This document shows positions 45,287-53,611 of a DNA stretch of 64,000 nt, piece by piece (the first letter of the stretch is position 1; each line of letters opens with the position of its first letter). The position numbers were made by a program, and so were the translations under genes. This stretch comes from Clostridia bacterium (GTDB lineage Bacteria; Bacillota; Clostridia; Oscillospirales; CAG-272): positions 25,929 through 89,928 of the forward strand of contig JAFVRG010000021.1 of the NCBI GenBank assembly GCA_017504405.1. The letters run 5' to 3'. The notes below the pieces were generated by a model that worked only from the letters and a program-made list of their open reading frames with translations, ran no database searches and was not told the DNA's origin.

Positions 45287-46234
45287 TCAGTTGCATTCTG
45301 CCACAAGAGGCCCTGCGAGAGCTTCAAGGAAAAACAGTTTTCCTTTAATAGTGGGGATGTAAGAGCTCGTAATCCACGGGGTCTTTCCGTATCTTAACGT
45401 CATCCAAAGCGACATACCCTGCCACTGCATTCCCCTGCCAAGAGTTCCGTCAGCACCGCCAATCGCATAGTCGGCTTGAAGGAACAGACCCGGGCCTATT
45501 GTATTCGCACGGCAGGGAACGAGGGTTGTTCTGGACTTGAAGCTTGTGAGTGCGTTCTGCTCAACGGTGAGAGGATGAATTTTTGCGCCTATTCTGTAGG
45601 GTGCTCTCTCCCATTCCTCTGCACTATCATAATCCTCGGCAAAGGTTGGCTCCCAAAAAGCTATGTGACACATTCTGCCGATACCGTAAACGAGAACAAG
45701 CTCCGCACCCTCCGCCTTGAGCGACGCAATCTTTTCCGGGTAAGTGGGAAGATTTGCTTTCGTAGCAAAGTTTCTATGCTCTCTCGGAACGGTAAGCTCT
45801 CCGAGAGGATTGAAAAGCGCCTGCTCCATTGCATATTGAAATGAACCCGCATTGTCGGCGCTCAATGTGTTACCCTCGCCGTCTGCCCATTCATCCATAT
45901 TAAAGGTATAGACGTGCTCACACGATACCTGCCAGGCTTTCAGAAAATACACAACCCATTTATACATTCCCATAGGACCTACGGGAAGGATAAAGGCTAT
46001 TTTTTGTTTTTTATCCTTTGCTTCCTTGATTTTAAGTGCAATTTCGTGTCCCATATAGGTCTCAAATTCATTAAGACTGTCGCATTTGACAGGTGTGAAT
46101 TCGGGATTCCAAAAATCCTGACGGTCACAGATGGTTTGGGGGTCGTCTATGCAAGCGTCAATCCTTGCAAAATCCCATCCGGACGGATAAAAGCCCTCGA
46201 GGGCAGATCCTTTAACAGTTGATAAAAAATCCAT
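45287..46234 (-). CDS. NagB-superfamily amino-sugar phosphate isomerase/deaminase
   Basis: The 315-residue protein resembles glucosamine-6-phosphate isomerase/deaminase proteins: the FNMDEW segment corresponds to FxxDE of NagB, preceded by [11 protein letters not shown], with [14 protein letters not shown] in the place of the NagB GIGxxGHIAFNEP active-site loop. The His in HIAF and the Asp/Glu of MDEW are the expected catalytic set. It is longer than NagB (about 250) and differs in the N-terminal 60 residues, so it is a distinct branch. In the operon it would deaminate an amino-sugar phosphate released by the upstream deacetylase. GAGGAGAATAAAT precedes the ATG. Confidence 0.75.
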   Translation of the reverse strand: MDFLSTVKGSALEGFYPSGWDFARIDACIDDPQTICDRQDFWNPEFTPVKCDSLNEFETYMGHEIALKIKEAKDKKQKIAFILPVGPMGMYKWVVYFLKAWQVSCEHVYTFNMDEWADGEGNTLSADNAGSFQYAMEQALFNPLGELTVPREHRNFATKANLPTYPEKIASLKAEGAELVLVYGIGRMCHIAFWEPTFAEDYDSAEEWERAPYRIGAKIHPLTVEQNALTSFKSRTTLVPCRANTIGPGLFLQADYAIGGADGTLGRGMQWQGMSLWMTLRYGKTPWITSSYIPTIKGKLFFLEALAGPLVAECN

Positions 46235-46269
46235 ATTTATTCTCCTCTATTTTACTTTTATTTTTTGCT

Positions 46270-46974
46270 TTAAGGAAGCAATCTTTTTGTGGTGCATTTA
46301 AGATATACCTGACACTGACGAAAGCCCTCTGCATAAGCAGCTCCGCACTGATATCCTCTGTATCTTGAACAGGTTTTTAACATATCGGCAAAGTCAACAT
46401 TGTCGTGGTCACGCATCCATTTCAGCTGACTCTCATGACATTCAAGCATCTGCATTTTAAGATCAATTTCATCGGAAATATCCACAAATTCAGTAGGGTT
46501 GAAATTAACGCCTGCGGGGGGATCCATATAGTAAATGGGAACTAATTTTGCAGGCTGCGGATACTTGCTATTATAGTTCGGAAGGGTAGCTGTGAAGCTC
46601 GCATCAAACACAAGACGGCTGACCGCTGTATGGTCGGGCATATAATCATCGGGCGAATGAGTGATTATAAAATCAGGGTTTGCATACCTGATTACATCAA
46701 CAATCTTATTTCTCGCCTCAGCATTCCCGTCATAAATGTCCAAATCGTGAAAGCCTCCCCAAATTACCTCTATACCGGCAAGTGCACCTGCTCTTTTTGC
46801 TTCCTCTGCACGAATTATTTGGAGCTCATCGGGCGGAATAACAACATGCCCGAGATTTCCCGAGGAAACGTGACAAACAATTACAGTATCTCCTCTTTTA
46901 ACGCATTTTGCGAGCGTACCCGAACAGCAAAGCTCTATGTCATCCGGGTGAGCTCCGATTGCCAAAACTCTCAT
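46270..46974 (-). CDS. PIG-L family N-acetyl sugar deacetylase
   Basis: A zinc-dependent LmbE/PIG-L deacetylase of 234 residues. The signature AHPDDIE (about 8-14) supplies the zinc and base residues, and the third His is in THSPDDYMPDHTAVSRL. Family members remove acetyl groups from GlcNAc moieties, diacetylchitobiose and sugar-linked cofactors. It has no signal peptide. It is first in the operon and read divergently from the AraC regulator, and would supply free amino sugar to the NagB-like protein. A cofactor or antibiotic substrate remains possible in principle, but the neighbours favour sugar use. Confidence 0.85.
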   Translation of the reverse strand: MRVLAIGAHPDDIELCCSGTLAKCVKRGDTVIVCHVSSGNLGHVVIPPDELQIIRAEEAKRAGALAGIEVIWGGFHDLDIYDGNAEARNKIVDVIRYANPDFIITHSPDDYMPDHTAVSRLVFDASFTATLPNYNSKYPQPAKLVPIYYMDPPAGVNFNPTEFVDISDEIDLKMQMLECHESQLKWMRDHDNVDFADMLKTCSRYRGYQCGAAYAEGFRQCQVYLKCTTKRLLP

Positions 46975-47036
46975 AACTTAACTCTCCTTTTAAATAACTG
47001 TATTTTCATTTTATACAACTTTTTCACAAAAAACAA

Positions 47037-47048
47037 TACTGTACAGTA
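47037..47048. promoter_or_regulatory. Palindromic operator candidate in the pigL/araC divergent region
   Basis: TACTGTACAGTA is a perfect 12-base palindrome located about 60 bases from each gene, just upstream of a TATAAA (47010-47015 on the minus strand) that may be the pigL -10. AraC proteins usually bind direct repeats, so a second regulator or a dimer site is possible. Confidence 0.35.
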
Positions 47049-47107
47049 CACTAAATGAGTAAAATAATACACTTTGTTTGAGCAAATGCTTTATTTTACA
47101 CAAAGCA

Positions 47108-47136
47108 TTGACATTTTCCCAAAATTATGATACTAT
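47108..47136 (+). promoter_or_regulatory. Strong promoter of the AraC regulator gene
   Basis: Perfect TTGACA (47108-47113), 17-base spacer and TACTAT (47131-47136). The start codon follows only six bases after the -10, so transcription should begin at or next to the ATG. Confidence 0.7.
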
Positions 47137-47142
47137 CGAACT

Positions 47143-48036
47143 ATGGAAAAGAAATATTATAAGCACAAGCTCAAAAATCTCTTAATAGTAAGCAAAATCG
47201 TTACTATTCACTACTTTGAATTTGATAAAAACTTCGTAAGCCATGAGGAGTCACACGATTTCTGGGAATTAGTCTATGCCGATAAGGGTGATATAATTTG
47301 CAGTCGTGACGGCATTGAGGAGGTATTAAAAGAAGGAGAGGTTTTATTTCATAAACCCGGGGTGTCCCATGCTCTAAAGGCCGACGGAAAGCGAGCACCT
47401 AATGTTTTTATCATTTCTTTTGAGTGCAAAAGTGAAGCAATACGTTTCTTTGAGGAAAGCCACTTGATCTTAGACTCAGGTCTCCTTCATTTGATTTTTG
47501 CCATTATTGAAGAAGGTAAACGAACCTTTGACATTCCTTATTCCGACCCACAGATAAAAAAAATGAAGCTGCTTGAAAAAACCGCCTTGGGTGGACAACA
47601 GCTCATAAAAAATTATCTGGAACTACTATTAATAAACTTGATGCGTAACGAAATAGAAAGCTGCCGCTCATCCGCAGTTTTTCTTTCAAGTGAAAAATTT
47701 GATGAGAGAATAAGTGATAAGGTAATTGAGTTTATGAAAGCGCACGTGTCGGAAAAGCTTTCTGTATCCGATATATGTGCTACAATACACTACAACAAAT
47801 CCTACATTTTCAGACAGTTCAAGAAAACTACCGGTTACTCGCTTATGGCTTATTTCGTTAAATTAAAGATACAAAGAGCCAAAGAGATGCTTAGGGAAAC
47901 AAAAATGTCAATTTTGGAAATCTCCGATGCTCTTTCCTTCGACACAGCTAATTACTTTTCAAAAACATTTAAAAAACACACCGGATATACTCCGTCCACA
48001 TACCGAAAAATGCGAAGAGGAGGTAAAAGGAGTTAA
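47143..48036 (+). CDS. AraC family transcriptional regulator
   Basis: The 297-residue protein has an N-terminal cupin sensor domain (about 15-110: ESHDFWELVYADKGD, EGEVLFHKPGVSHAL), a linker and a C-terminal pair of helix-turn-helix motifs (about 195-295: KLSVSDICATIHYNKSYIFR, SILEISDALSFDTANYFS, TGYTPSTYRK). It is divergent from the PIG-L/NagB/PfkB/aldolase operon and likely controls it in response to a sugar. The ATG has no ribosome binding site, and the predicted transcription start lies at the ATG itself; no other start before the sensor domain is available. Confidence 0.92.
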   Translation: MEKKYYKHKLKNLLIVSKIVTIHYFEFDKNFVSHEESHDFWELVYADKGDIICSRDGIEEVLKEGEVLFHKPGVSHALKADGKRAPNVFIISFECKSEAIRFFEESHLILDSGLLHLIFAIIEEGKRTFDIPYSDPQIKKMKLLEKTALGGQQLIKNYLELLLINLMRNEIESCRSSAVFLSSEKFDERISDKVIEFMKAHVSEKLSVSDICATIHYNKSYIFRQFKKTTGYSLMAYFVKLKIQRAKEMLRETKMSILEISDALSFDTANYFSKTFKKHTGYTPSTYRKMRRGGKRS

Positions 48037-48090
48037 CACAAGTAAATAACGCAATTTTCTTTCCGGGGATACCGACTTTGCTCCGCAAAT

Positions 48091-48143
48091 CGGGGGTTAC
48101 GAACCCCTTTGCTGGCGCAAAAGGGTTCTCATAAAGCCCCCCG
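48091..48143. other. Complex inverted-repeat region with alternative hairpins
   Basis: The segment can fold in two mutually exclusive ways: GGGGTT (48093-48098) with AACCCC (48102-48107), or GAACCCCTTTGC (48101-48112) with GCAAAAGGGTTC (48117-48128) enclosed by CGGGGG (48091-48096) and CCCCCCG (48137-48143). It lies between the araC stop and the terminator at 48152. Function unknown. Confidence 0.5.
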
Positions 48144-48151
48144 CAAGACAT

Positions 48152-48183
48152 AAAAAGCACCCCCGAGATTGGGGGTGCTTTTT
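48152..48183. terminator. Strong bidirectional terminator between araC and the tRNA genes
   Basis: AAAAAGCACCCCC (48152-48164) pairs perfectly with GGGGGTGCTTTTT (48171-48183) around a six-base loop. It serves the tRNA operon on the minus strand and the araC gene on the plus strand. Confidence 0.93.
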
Positions 48184-48184
48184 A

Positions 48185-48260
48185 TGGCGCGCCGGGGGGG
48201 ATTCGAACCCTCGACCTACCGGTTCGTAGCCGGGCACTCTATCCACTGAGCTACCAGCGC
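48185..48260 (-). tRNA. tRNA-Arg (anticodon ACG)
   Basis: A 76-base cloverleaf with encoded CCA. The acceptor GCGCTGG pairs with CCGGCGC, the D stem is GCTC/GAGT, the anticodon loop CTACGAA gives ACG (A34 is normally edited to inosine by TadA to read CGU/CGC/CGA), and the T loop is TTCGAAT. Two mismatches, C27-T43 and A50-C64, weaken the anticodon and T stems. It is the second tRNA of a two-gene minus-strand transcript. Confidence 0.93.
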
Positions 48261-48268
48261 AAAAAAAA

Positions 48269-48342
<74 letters not shown>

Positions 48343-48359
48343 ATCTTTTGTACTTGTCA

Positions 48360-48388
48360 ATGATAACACAACTTTTTGCGTTTGTCAA
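48360..48388 (-). promoter_or_regulatory. Predicted sigma-A promoter of the tRNA-Gly/tRNA-Arg operon
   Basis: Perfect TTGACA (48383-48388), 17-base spacer and TATCAT (48360-48365) on the minus strand, 18 bases before the tRNA-Gly 5' end. Confidence 0.75.
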
Positions 48389-48470
48389 TAACTTTTTCAA
48401 GTTTTTTTGATTTTTTTAAATTTTTTTGAGTCAAACCCAAAAATTCATTTCCTAAAATTTTGTATTCCTA

Positions 48471-48499
48471 TTGTAAAAGTAAAATATTTATGTTATAAT
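48471..48499 (+). promoter_or_regulatory. Predicted sigma-A promoter of lepB
   Basis: TTGTAA (48471-48476), 17-base spacer and perfect TATAAT (48494-48499), followed by AAGGAG at 48520-48525 and the ATG at 48533. Confidence 0.7.
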
Positions 48500-48532
48500 A
48501 ATATCTTAGTAAATATCTTAAGGAGAAGCACT

Positions 48533-49096
48533 ATGGAGGAAACCAAAATCACAGAAACCGAAAAGAAAAACGGTACAACCATCGGTGTATTGGATATAAT
48601 TGAAACCGTTGCTTGGGTTCTTTGCCTCATTCTTCTTACAACCTTCTTTTTGTTTCGTATAGCAATAGTCAGACAGAGCTCGATGTACCCGACTCTCGTT
48701 GACGGCGAAAGAATTGTTATCAGCAAGATGTTTTACGTTCCGAAATGCGGAGATATAATCGTTTTTCAGGATGAAAGCATAGACGACGGCAAGCCACTCG
48801 TAAAGCGCATAATAGCCACCGAAGGACAGGAGGTTAAATACGTTCGCTCCGCTCTCGGTGCAAAGGTTTACGTTGACGGCGAGCTATTAGTTGAGGATTA
48901 CGTAAACATAGACGGCACAGATTATCATCCGACTATATCTCTGACTGTGCCCGACGGACACGTATTCGTTATGGGCGACCACAGAAACAATTCCCGTGAC
49001 AGCCGTGATTTCGGCTGTGTGCCCGAGGAGTCTATCATAGGCCGCGCCCTGTTCAGAATAACACCGTTCAACAAATTCGGAAAAATTGATAAATAA
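48533..49096 (+). CDS. lepB: Signal peptidase I
   Basis: A type I signal peptidase that cleaves Sec and Tat signal peptides at the outer face of the membrane. One transmembrane helix spans about residues 24-45; the catalytic Ser is S50 in RQSSMYPTL and the general base is K91 in VKRIIA, followed by the box E segment MGDHRNNSRDSRDFG. The reading frame is open further upstream, but the ATG at 48533 follows AAGGAG by seven bases and a promoter lies in the open part, so the 188-residue form is chosen. It heads a plus-strand run with rbgA, rnhB and yraN. Confidence 0.95.
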   Translation: MEETKITETEKKNGTTIGVLDIIETVAWVLCLILLTTFFLFRIAIVRQSSMYPTLVDGERIVISKMFYVPKCGDIIVFQDESIDDGKPLVKRIIATEGQEVKYVRSALGAKVYVDGELLVEDYVNIDGTDYHPTISLTVPDGHVFVMGDHRNNSRDSRDFGCVPEESIIGRALFRITPFNKFGKIDK

Positions 49097-49107
49097 AGGA
49101 ACATAAA

Positions 49108-49971
49108 ATGCCCTCAAACATTATACAGTGGTTCCCGGGACACATGGCGAAAACACGCAGGCTGATGCAGGAGTGTCTATCCTCTGTGGATATACTCATC
49201 GAGCTACTTGATGCCCGCATTCCGTATTCGTCGAGAAATCCGGAAATAGTAAAGCTATCTCAGAATAAGCCTATTCTCACCGTACTCAACAAGGCGTCTC
49301 TTGCCGACCCTAACGTTACACGCAAATGGCTGGATTATTACAGCAAGCAGGGGAAAGCTATAACTGTTGACTGCATAAGCGGTGCGGGGATTGACTCAAT
49401 TCCCGAGGCTATACGCAGTGTTTTGGCAGAAAAGGTTGAACGCTATAACGCAAAGGGAATGACAGGCCGTCACCTGCGTGCAATGATAGTCGGCATTCCC
49501 AACGTTGGAAAGTCCTCACTGATTAACCGCATGGCAAAAGCTAAAAGGACTAAGGTAGAGGACAGACCCGGAGTTACAACCAACAAGCAGTGGATAAGCA
49601 CCGATATAGGTCTTGATTTACTCGATATGCCCGGTGTTTTATGGCCGAAATTCGATGACCGCACTGTCGGAGAAAATCTCTCAATGACGGGCGCTATCAA
49701 GGACGCCGTTGTCAATGTTGAAGAAATAGCAATGCTCCTGTGCGGCAGAATACGGGACCTCTATCCCGATTTGCTGTGCGCAAGATATAAGCTGGATAAG
49801 GAAGAAATAGAGTCACTTGACTGCTACGGCCTTTTTGAGCTTATCGGCAAAAAACGGGGCTTTCTCATGAGTGGGGGAGCCGTAAACGAGCTACGCACCG
49901 CAGAAACGGTGCTTGACGAATTCAGAGGCGGCGTTATCGGCAGAATTTCTCTCGAAACGCCCAAGGAGTGA
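49108..49971 (+). CDS. rbgA: Ribosome biogenesis GTPase RbgA (YlqF)
   Basis: A circularly permuted GTPase required for a late step of 50S assembly. The motif order is G4 (NKAS, near 60) before G1 (GIPNVGKSSL, about 130-139) and G3 (DMPG), with the permuted G5 region early. The N-terminal IQWFPGHMAKTRR is the family hallmark. Length (287) is standard. It is 11 bases after lepB and just before rnhB, which is a common Firmicutes order (lepB-rbgA-rnhB). Confidence 0.97.
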   Translation: MPSNIIQWFPGHMAKTRRLMQECLSSVDILIELLDARIPYSSRNPEIVKLSQNKPILTVLNKASLADPNVTRKWLDYYSKQGKAITVDCISGAGIDSIPEAIRSVLAEKVERYNAKGMTGRHLRAMIVGIPNVGKSSLINRMAKAKRTKVEDRPGVTTNKQWISTDIGLDLLDMPGVLWPKFDDRTVGENLSMTGAIKDAVVNVEEIAMLLCGRIRDLYPDLLCARYKLDKEEIESLDCYGLFELIGKKRGFLMSGGAVNELRTAETVLDEFRGGVIGRISLETPKE

Positions 49972-49976
49972 CCGAA

Positions 49977-50576
49977 ATGCCAAGCTACGAATACGAACAA
50001 CAGTATCTTGAAAAGGGATATAAATACATCTGCGGAGTTGACGAGGCGGGACGGGGACCTCTCTCGGGGCCTGTGGTTGCAGGAGCATGCATACTGCCAA
50101 TTGGTCTGCATCTTGACGGGCTCAACGACTCAAAGAAGCTGAGCGCAAAAAAGCGCAATGCTCTATTTGACATGATAAAGGAAAACGCAATTGCCTACGG
50201 AATAGGTATGGCGTCGCCAAAGGAAATTGACGAATTAAACATTCTCAACGCAACGATGCTCGCAATGCACCGAGCAATTGATGCTATGAATATTAAGGCG
50301 GATTTTGCGCTCGTTGACGGAAACATCGTGCGTGGATTTGATATTCCTGCGATAAGCATAATAAAAGGTGATGCAATTTCTGCCTCAATCGCCGCTGCCA
50401 GCATACTGGCTAAGGTGACAAGGGACAGGATTTGCGAGGAGGATGCAATAAAATATCCGCAGTACAATTTTTCAAAGCACAAGGGATACTCCACAAAGGA
50501 GCACATGGATTTAGTCCGCAAGCTCGGACCGTGTGAAATACATAGAATGTCCTTCCTCAAATTCCTCGAAAAATGA
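49977..50576 (+). CDS. rnhB: Ribonuclease HII
   Basis: RNase HII cuts RNA in RNA/DNA hybrids and removes misincorporated ribonucleotides. The Asp-Glu pair is in GVDEAGRGPLSG, the next Asp in FALVDGN, and the metal-binding Asp in SILAKVTRDR. A GTG at 49968 overlaps the rbgA stop, but the ATG at 49977 follows AAGGAG by eight bases, giving 199 residues. It overlaps yraN in ATGA form, so the two are coupled. Confidence 0.95.
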   Translation: MPSYEYEQQYLEKGYKYICGVDEAGRGPLSGPVVAGACILPIGLHLDGLNDSKKLSAKKRNALFDMIKENAIAYGIGMASPKEIDELNILNATMLAMHRAIDAMNIKADFALVDGNIVRGFDIPAISIIKGDAISASIAAASILAKVTRDRICEEDAIKYPQYNFSKHKGYSTKEHMDLVRKLGPCEIHRMSFLKFLEK

Positions 50577-51022
50577 AAATCAAGTATAAAATTTTAGCCT
50601 TTTTCCCCGATAAAATCAAGCTGCCGACAGAGCCAAACTCACACCTGTACGGCGAGGTCGGCGAGGCTGTGGCGGTTGCTGCACTCAAAAAAAGCGGATA
50701 TAAAATTTTGAAGAGAAACTATAAGCCTTATAAAAATGAAATAGACATCATTGCAAAGCGTGGGAAAACCGTATCCTTCATTGAGGTAAAAACACGTACT
50801 GTTGCAAATGAGGAAAATCCGTATTTCAATTGTCCTTCAGCATCGGTTTCTGCGGTGCAAAAGGATAATATCAAGGCTTGTGCCCGCACCTTTCTCATTC
50901 GAAATAAAAAGCTGTGCGAGGGCTGTGATTTTTCCTACGATATTATTGAAATTTTCGTAAAAAGGGCTCTCGATTACAGGTACATTTCAAAAATCAATCA
51001 CATAAAATCAGCATTTAAATAA
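50573..51022 (+). CDS. YraN/UPF0102 family nuclease-fold protein
   Basis: A 149-residue UPF0102 protein with a Holliday-junction-resolvase-like nuclease fold: LYGEVGEAVAVAALKK, then NYKPYKNEIDIIAKRG and SFIEVKTRT, which supply the E-D-ExK catalytic set. The biological role is not established in the family. The first 20 residues (KYKILAFFPDKIK) look like an extra basic leader compared with the usual start, but the ATGA overlap with rnhB supports this start. thrC follows after 18 bases. Confidence 0.85.
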   Translation: MKIKYKILAFFPDKIKLPTEPNSHLYGEVGEAVAVAALKKSGYKILKRNYKPYKNEIDIIAKRGKTVSFIEVKTRTVANEENPYFNCPSASVSAVQKDNIKACARTFLIRNKKLCEGCDFSYDIIEIFVKRALDYRYISKINHIKSAFK

Positions 51023-51040
51023 TTTATAAAGGAAACCGAT

Positions 51041-52513
51041 ATGTTTTACAAAAGCACAAGAAGCACAGAAAATCAAGGAATAACCGCCTCGATGGCGATA
51101 AAGCAGGGACTGTCAAATGACGGCGGACTTTTCATGCCAAATGAAATTCCTACACTCACAAAGGACGAGATTCTCTCCCTGACCGATAAGGGTTATGCAG
51201 AGAGAGCGGCATACGTTCTCTCAAAGTTCCTAAACGACTACACCTATGAGGAGCTGCTCGAGGACTGCCAGAACGCATATTGCGAGGCATCCTTCCCCGG
51301 CGGAGCCGCACCTATACGCAAGATAAACGGAGATATATACTCACTTGAGCTCTGGCACGGCCCTACCTGTGCATTCAAGGATATGGCGCTCCAGATAATG
51401 CCAAGGCTTCTTTCCCGTGCGCTTGTGAAGAACGGAGAAAAGCGCACGGCGCTGATTCTGGTTGCTACCTCGGGAGATACGGGCAAGGCCGCTCTTGAAG
51501 GCTATAAGGACATTGACGGCATTAAAATTGCCGTTTACTATCCGCAAAACGGAGTATCAAGAGTTCAGAAGCTCCAGATGGCAACGCAGACGGGAAGCAA
51601 CGTTTCCGTTTATGCAATTAAGGGCAATTTTGACGATGCGCAGACGGGTGTTAAAAAGATATTCTCAGATGCCGATATGAAAAAGCAGTTGGACGAAAAC
51701 GGCGTATTTCTTTCGAGTGCAAACTCGATAAACTGGGGACGCCTCGCTCCTCAGATTGCTTATTATGTATCCGCATACTGCGACCTCATAAACAACGGCA
51801 CAATTGCATACGGCGAAAAAATTGACGTATGCGTTCCTACGGGTAATTTCGGCAACATTTTTGCGGCATATATTGCAAAGCTCATGGGACTGCCGATAGA
51901 AAAATTCATTTGTGCGTCAAACAAAAACAACGTTCTCACCGATTTCCTTTCGAGCGGAACGTATGACCGTAACAGAACCTTCCACGCAACCATTTCCCCC
52001 TCTATGGACATACTGATTTCGAGCAACCTTGAAAGACTGCTATACCTCACCTGTGGCGCCGAAAAAACCGCAGAATATATGCGACAGATGAACGAAAACG
52101 GCAAATACACACTCTCCGACACGGACTTTGCTAAAATCAAGGCTGAGTTTGAGGGCTTCTACACCGATGAGAACGACACGAAAAAGGCAATCCAAACGGT
52201 GTTTGATGAGTACGGTTATCTCATGGATACTCACACCGCCGTTGGCTACAATGCTCTTATGCAGTATAAAACAAAACGTACTACCGTTCTTGCCTCTACT
52301 GCAAGCCCGTATAAGTTCGCTTGCGACGTTTTTGAGGCGATAGCAGGCAAGCCCGCAAAGGACGAGCTTTCTGCCCTTGAAGAGCTTTCAGAAATGACAA
52401 AAACGGAGATTCCCACACCGCTTTGCAACATCGGAGAGAGAGCTGTTCGCTTCTCCGCCGAGATTGAAAAGGACGATATGAAAGCCTCCGTAATTGAATT
52501 CTCAAGGAGTTAA
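51041..52513 (+). CDS. thrC: Threonine synthase
   Basis: A PLP enzyme that turns O-phosphohomoserine into threonine. The 490-residue long form begins MFYKSTRSTENQG and binds PLP through the Lys in GPTCAFKDMALQ, with the phosphate cup segment ATSGDTGKAALEG. AAAGGAAA precedes the ATG. It stands apart from hom and thrB, which are not in this window. A small minus-strand gene begins at its stop. Confidence 0.96.
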   Translation: MFYKSTRSTENQGITASMAIKQGLSNDGGLFMPNEIPTLTKDEILSLTDKGYAERAAYVLSKFLNDYTYEELLEDCQNAYCEASFPGGAAPIRKINGDIYSLELWHGPTCAFKDMALQIMPRLLSRALVKNGEKRTALILVATSGDTGKAALEGYKDIDGIKIAVYYPQNGVSRVQKLQMATQTGSNVSVYAIKGNFDDAQTGVKKIFSDADMKKQLDENGVFLSSANSINWGRLAPQIAYYVSAYCDLINNGTIAYGEKIDVCVPTGNFGNIFAAYIAKLMGLPIEKFICASNKNNVLTDFLSSGTYDRNRTFHATISPSMDILISSNLERLLYLTCGAEKTAEYMRQMNENGKYTLSDTDFAKIKAEFEGFYTDENDTKKAIQTVFDEYGYLMDTHTAVGYNALMQYKTKRTTVLASTASPYKFACDVFEAIAGKPAKDELSALEELSEMTKTEIPTPLCNIGERAVRFSAEIEKDDMKASVIEFSRS

Positions 52514-52514
52514 A

Positions 52515-52679
52515 TCAGCCGTTCTCCTTGGGAATATAGGTTACACAAACGGTTTCGCTGGTGCAGCACGCATCAGAGGGGCCAACCTCTATTTGACCTG
52601 CGTGGCAGCGATTTCCCATGCCGTGATATTTACAGCTCTTAACGTCACAAACAATACCCTTAATCTCTTTGTTATCCAT
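52515..52679 (-). CDS. DUF1540 small cysteine-rich protein
   Basis: A 54-residue protein with the DUF1540 pattern, VCDVKSCKYH, RCHAGQIEVG and a last CCTSETVCVTY, giving six cysteines that could hold a metal. Its function is unknown; such proteins are frequent in clostridia. The ATG at 52679 follows AGAGG. It runs convergently into thrC with one base between the stop codons and no terminator seen. Confidence 0.8.
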   Translation of the reverse strand: MDNKEIKGIVCDVKSCKYHGMGNRCHAGQIEVGPSDACCTSETVCVTYIPKENG

Positions 52680-52763
52680 TTTTAGAACCTCTTTATATAT
52701 TTGCAAGGAATACCTTACGTATGTATTCTGCCACAAATAGCGTAAAGTATACGGAGAATTTTA

Positions 52764-53498
52764 ATGTCTGTATTCGTAATTTCCGACCTGCACCTATCTA
52801 CCGCAGAGAGCACCGACAAATCAATGGAGGTGTTTGGAAACAGGTGGCAGGATTATGAAAACAAAATCAAAACCAATTGGACAAGGCTTATTGATGAAAA
52901 CGACACCGTCATTATACCCGGTGACATTTCGTGGGCAACACTGACTGAGGAGGCAAAAAGCGATTTTGCCTTCATAAGCTCGCTGCCCGGCAAAAAAATA
53001 ATCGGCAAGGGTAACCACGATTTCTGGTGGGCAACCGCAGCAAAGCTCAATGCGTTTTTTGAAAAAAACGGCTTTAAGAACATATCGCTGCTTTATAATA
53101 ATGCTCATCTGGCGGAAAATTTCATAATAACGGGAACAAGGGGCTGGTTTTTTGATGAAGAAAACGGAAAAATCCCCGAAAACAGCGATTATGATAAGCT
53201 CATCGGGCGGGAGAGTGCGAGGCTGAAAATGAGCCTCGATGCAGGAAAAAAGCTACAAAAAGAAAATCCCGACTGTGAAATTATAGCCTTTTTGCACTTT
53301 CCACCTATCTGGAACGGCATCGAGGTTTCACAATTTTGCGATTTGCTGTCAGAATACGGGATAAAGCGTTGTTATTTCGGTCACATACACGGCACGTATA
53401 GCGTACCTCCCGAATTTACCCACAAGGGTGTAAGATACACTCTGATTTCCGCAGATTATATATCTTTTGTGCCGAAATTAATCCCACCTCTTGGTTAA
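52764..53498 (+). CDS. Metallophosphoesterase
   Basis: A calcineurin-like phosphoesterase of 244 residues. It has all metal motifs in order: DLHLS (D-x-H), GDISW, GNHD, the single His in FLHFPP and GHIHG near the C-terminus. It belongs to the cytosolic stand-alone group without a signal peptide; the natural substrate is unknown. It is not linked to neighbours by overlap, and a weak CGGAG precedes the ATG. The gap to tig carries the tig promoter. Confidence 0.88.
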   Translation: MSVFVISDLHLSTAESTDKSMEVFGNRWQDYENKIKTNWTRLIDENDTVIIPGDISWATLTEEAKSDFAFISSLPGKKIIGKGNHDFWWATAAKLNAFFEKNGFKNISLLYNNAHLAENFIITGTRGWFFDEENGKIPENSDYDKLIGRESARLKMSLDAGKKLQKENPDCEIIAFLHFPPIWNGIEVSQFCDLLSEYGIKRCYFGHIHGTYSVPPEFTHKGVRYTLISADYISFVPKLIPPLG

Positions 53499-53532
53499 AA
53501 ATTATAAAAATGGTATTTTTGTGATTTTTGAC

Positions 53533-53561
53533 TTGACTTTTTGAAAAAAATGCAATATAAT
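53533..53561 (+). promoter_or_regulatory. Predicted sigma-A promoter of tig
   Basis: TTGACT (53533-53538), 17-base spacer and perfect TATAAT (53556-53561), about 50 bases before the tig ATG, which has GGAGG upstream. Confidence 0.75.
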
Positions 53562-53611
53562 ACATAAGGTTATATATTTAACAATTATTTACACTTTGGA
53601 GGAAACACAAA

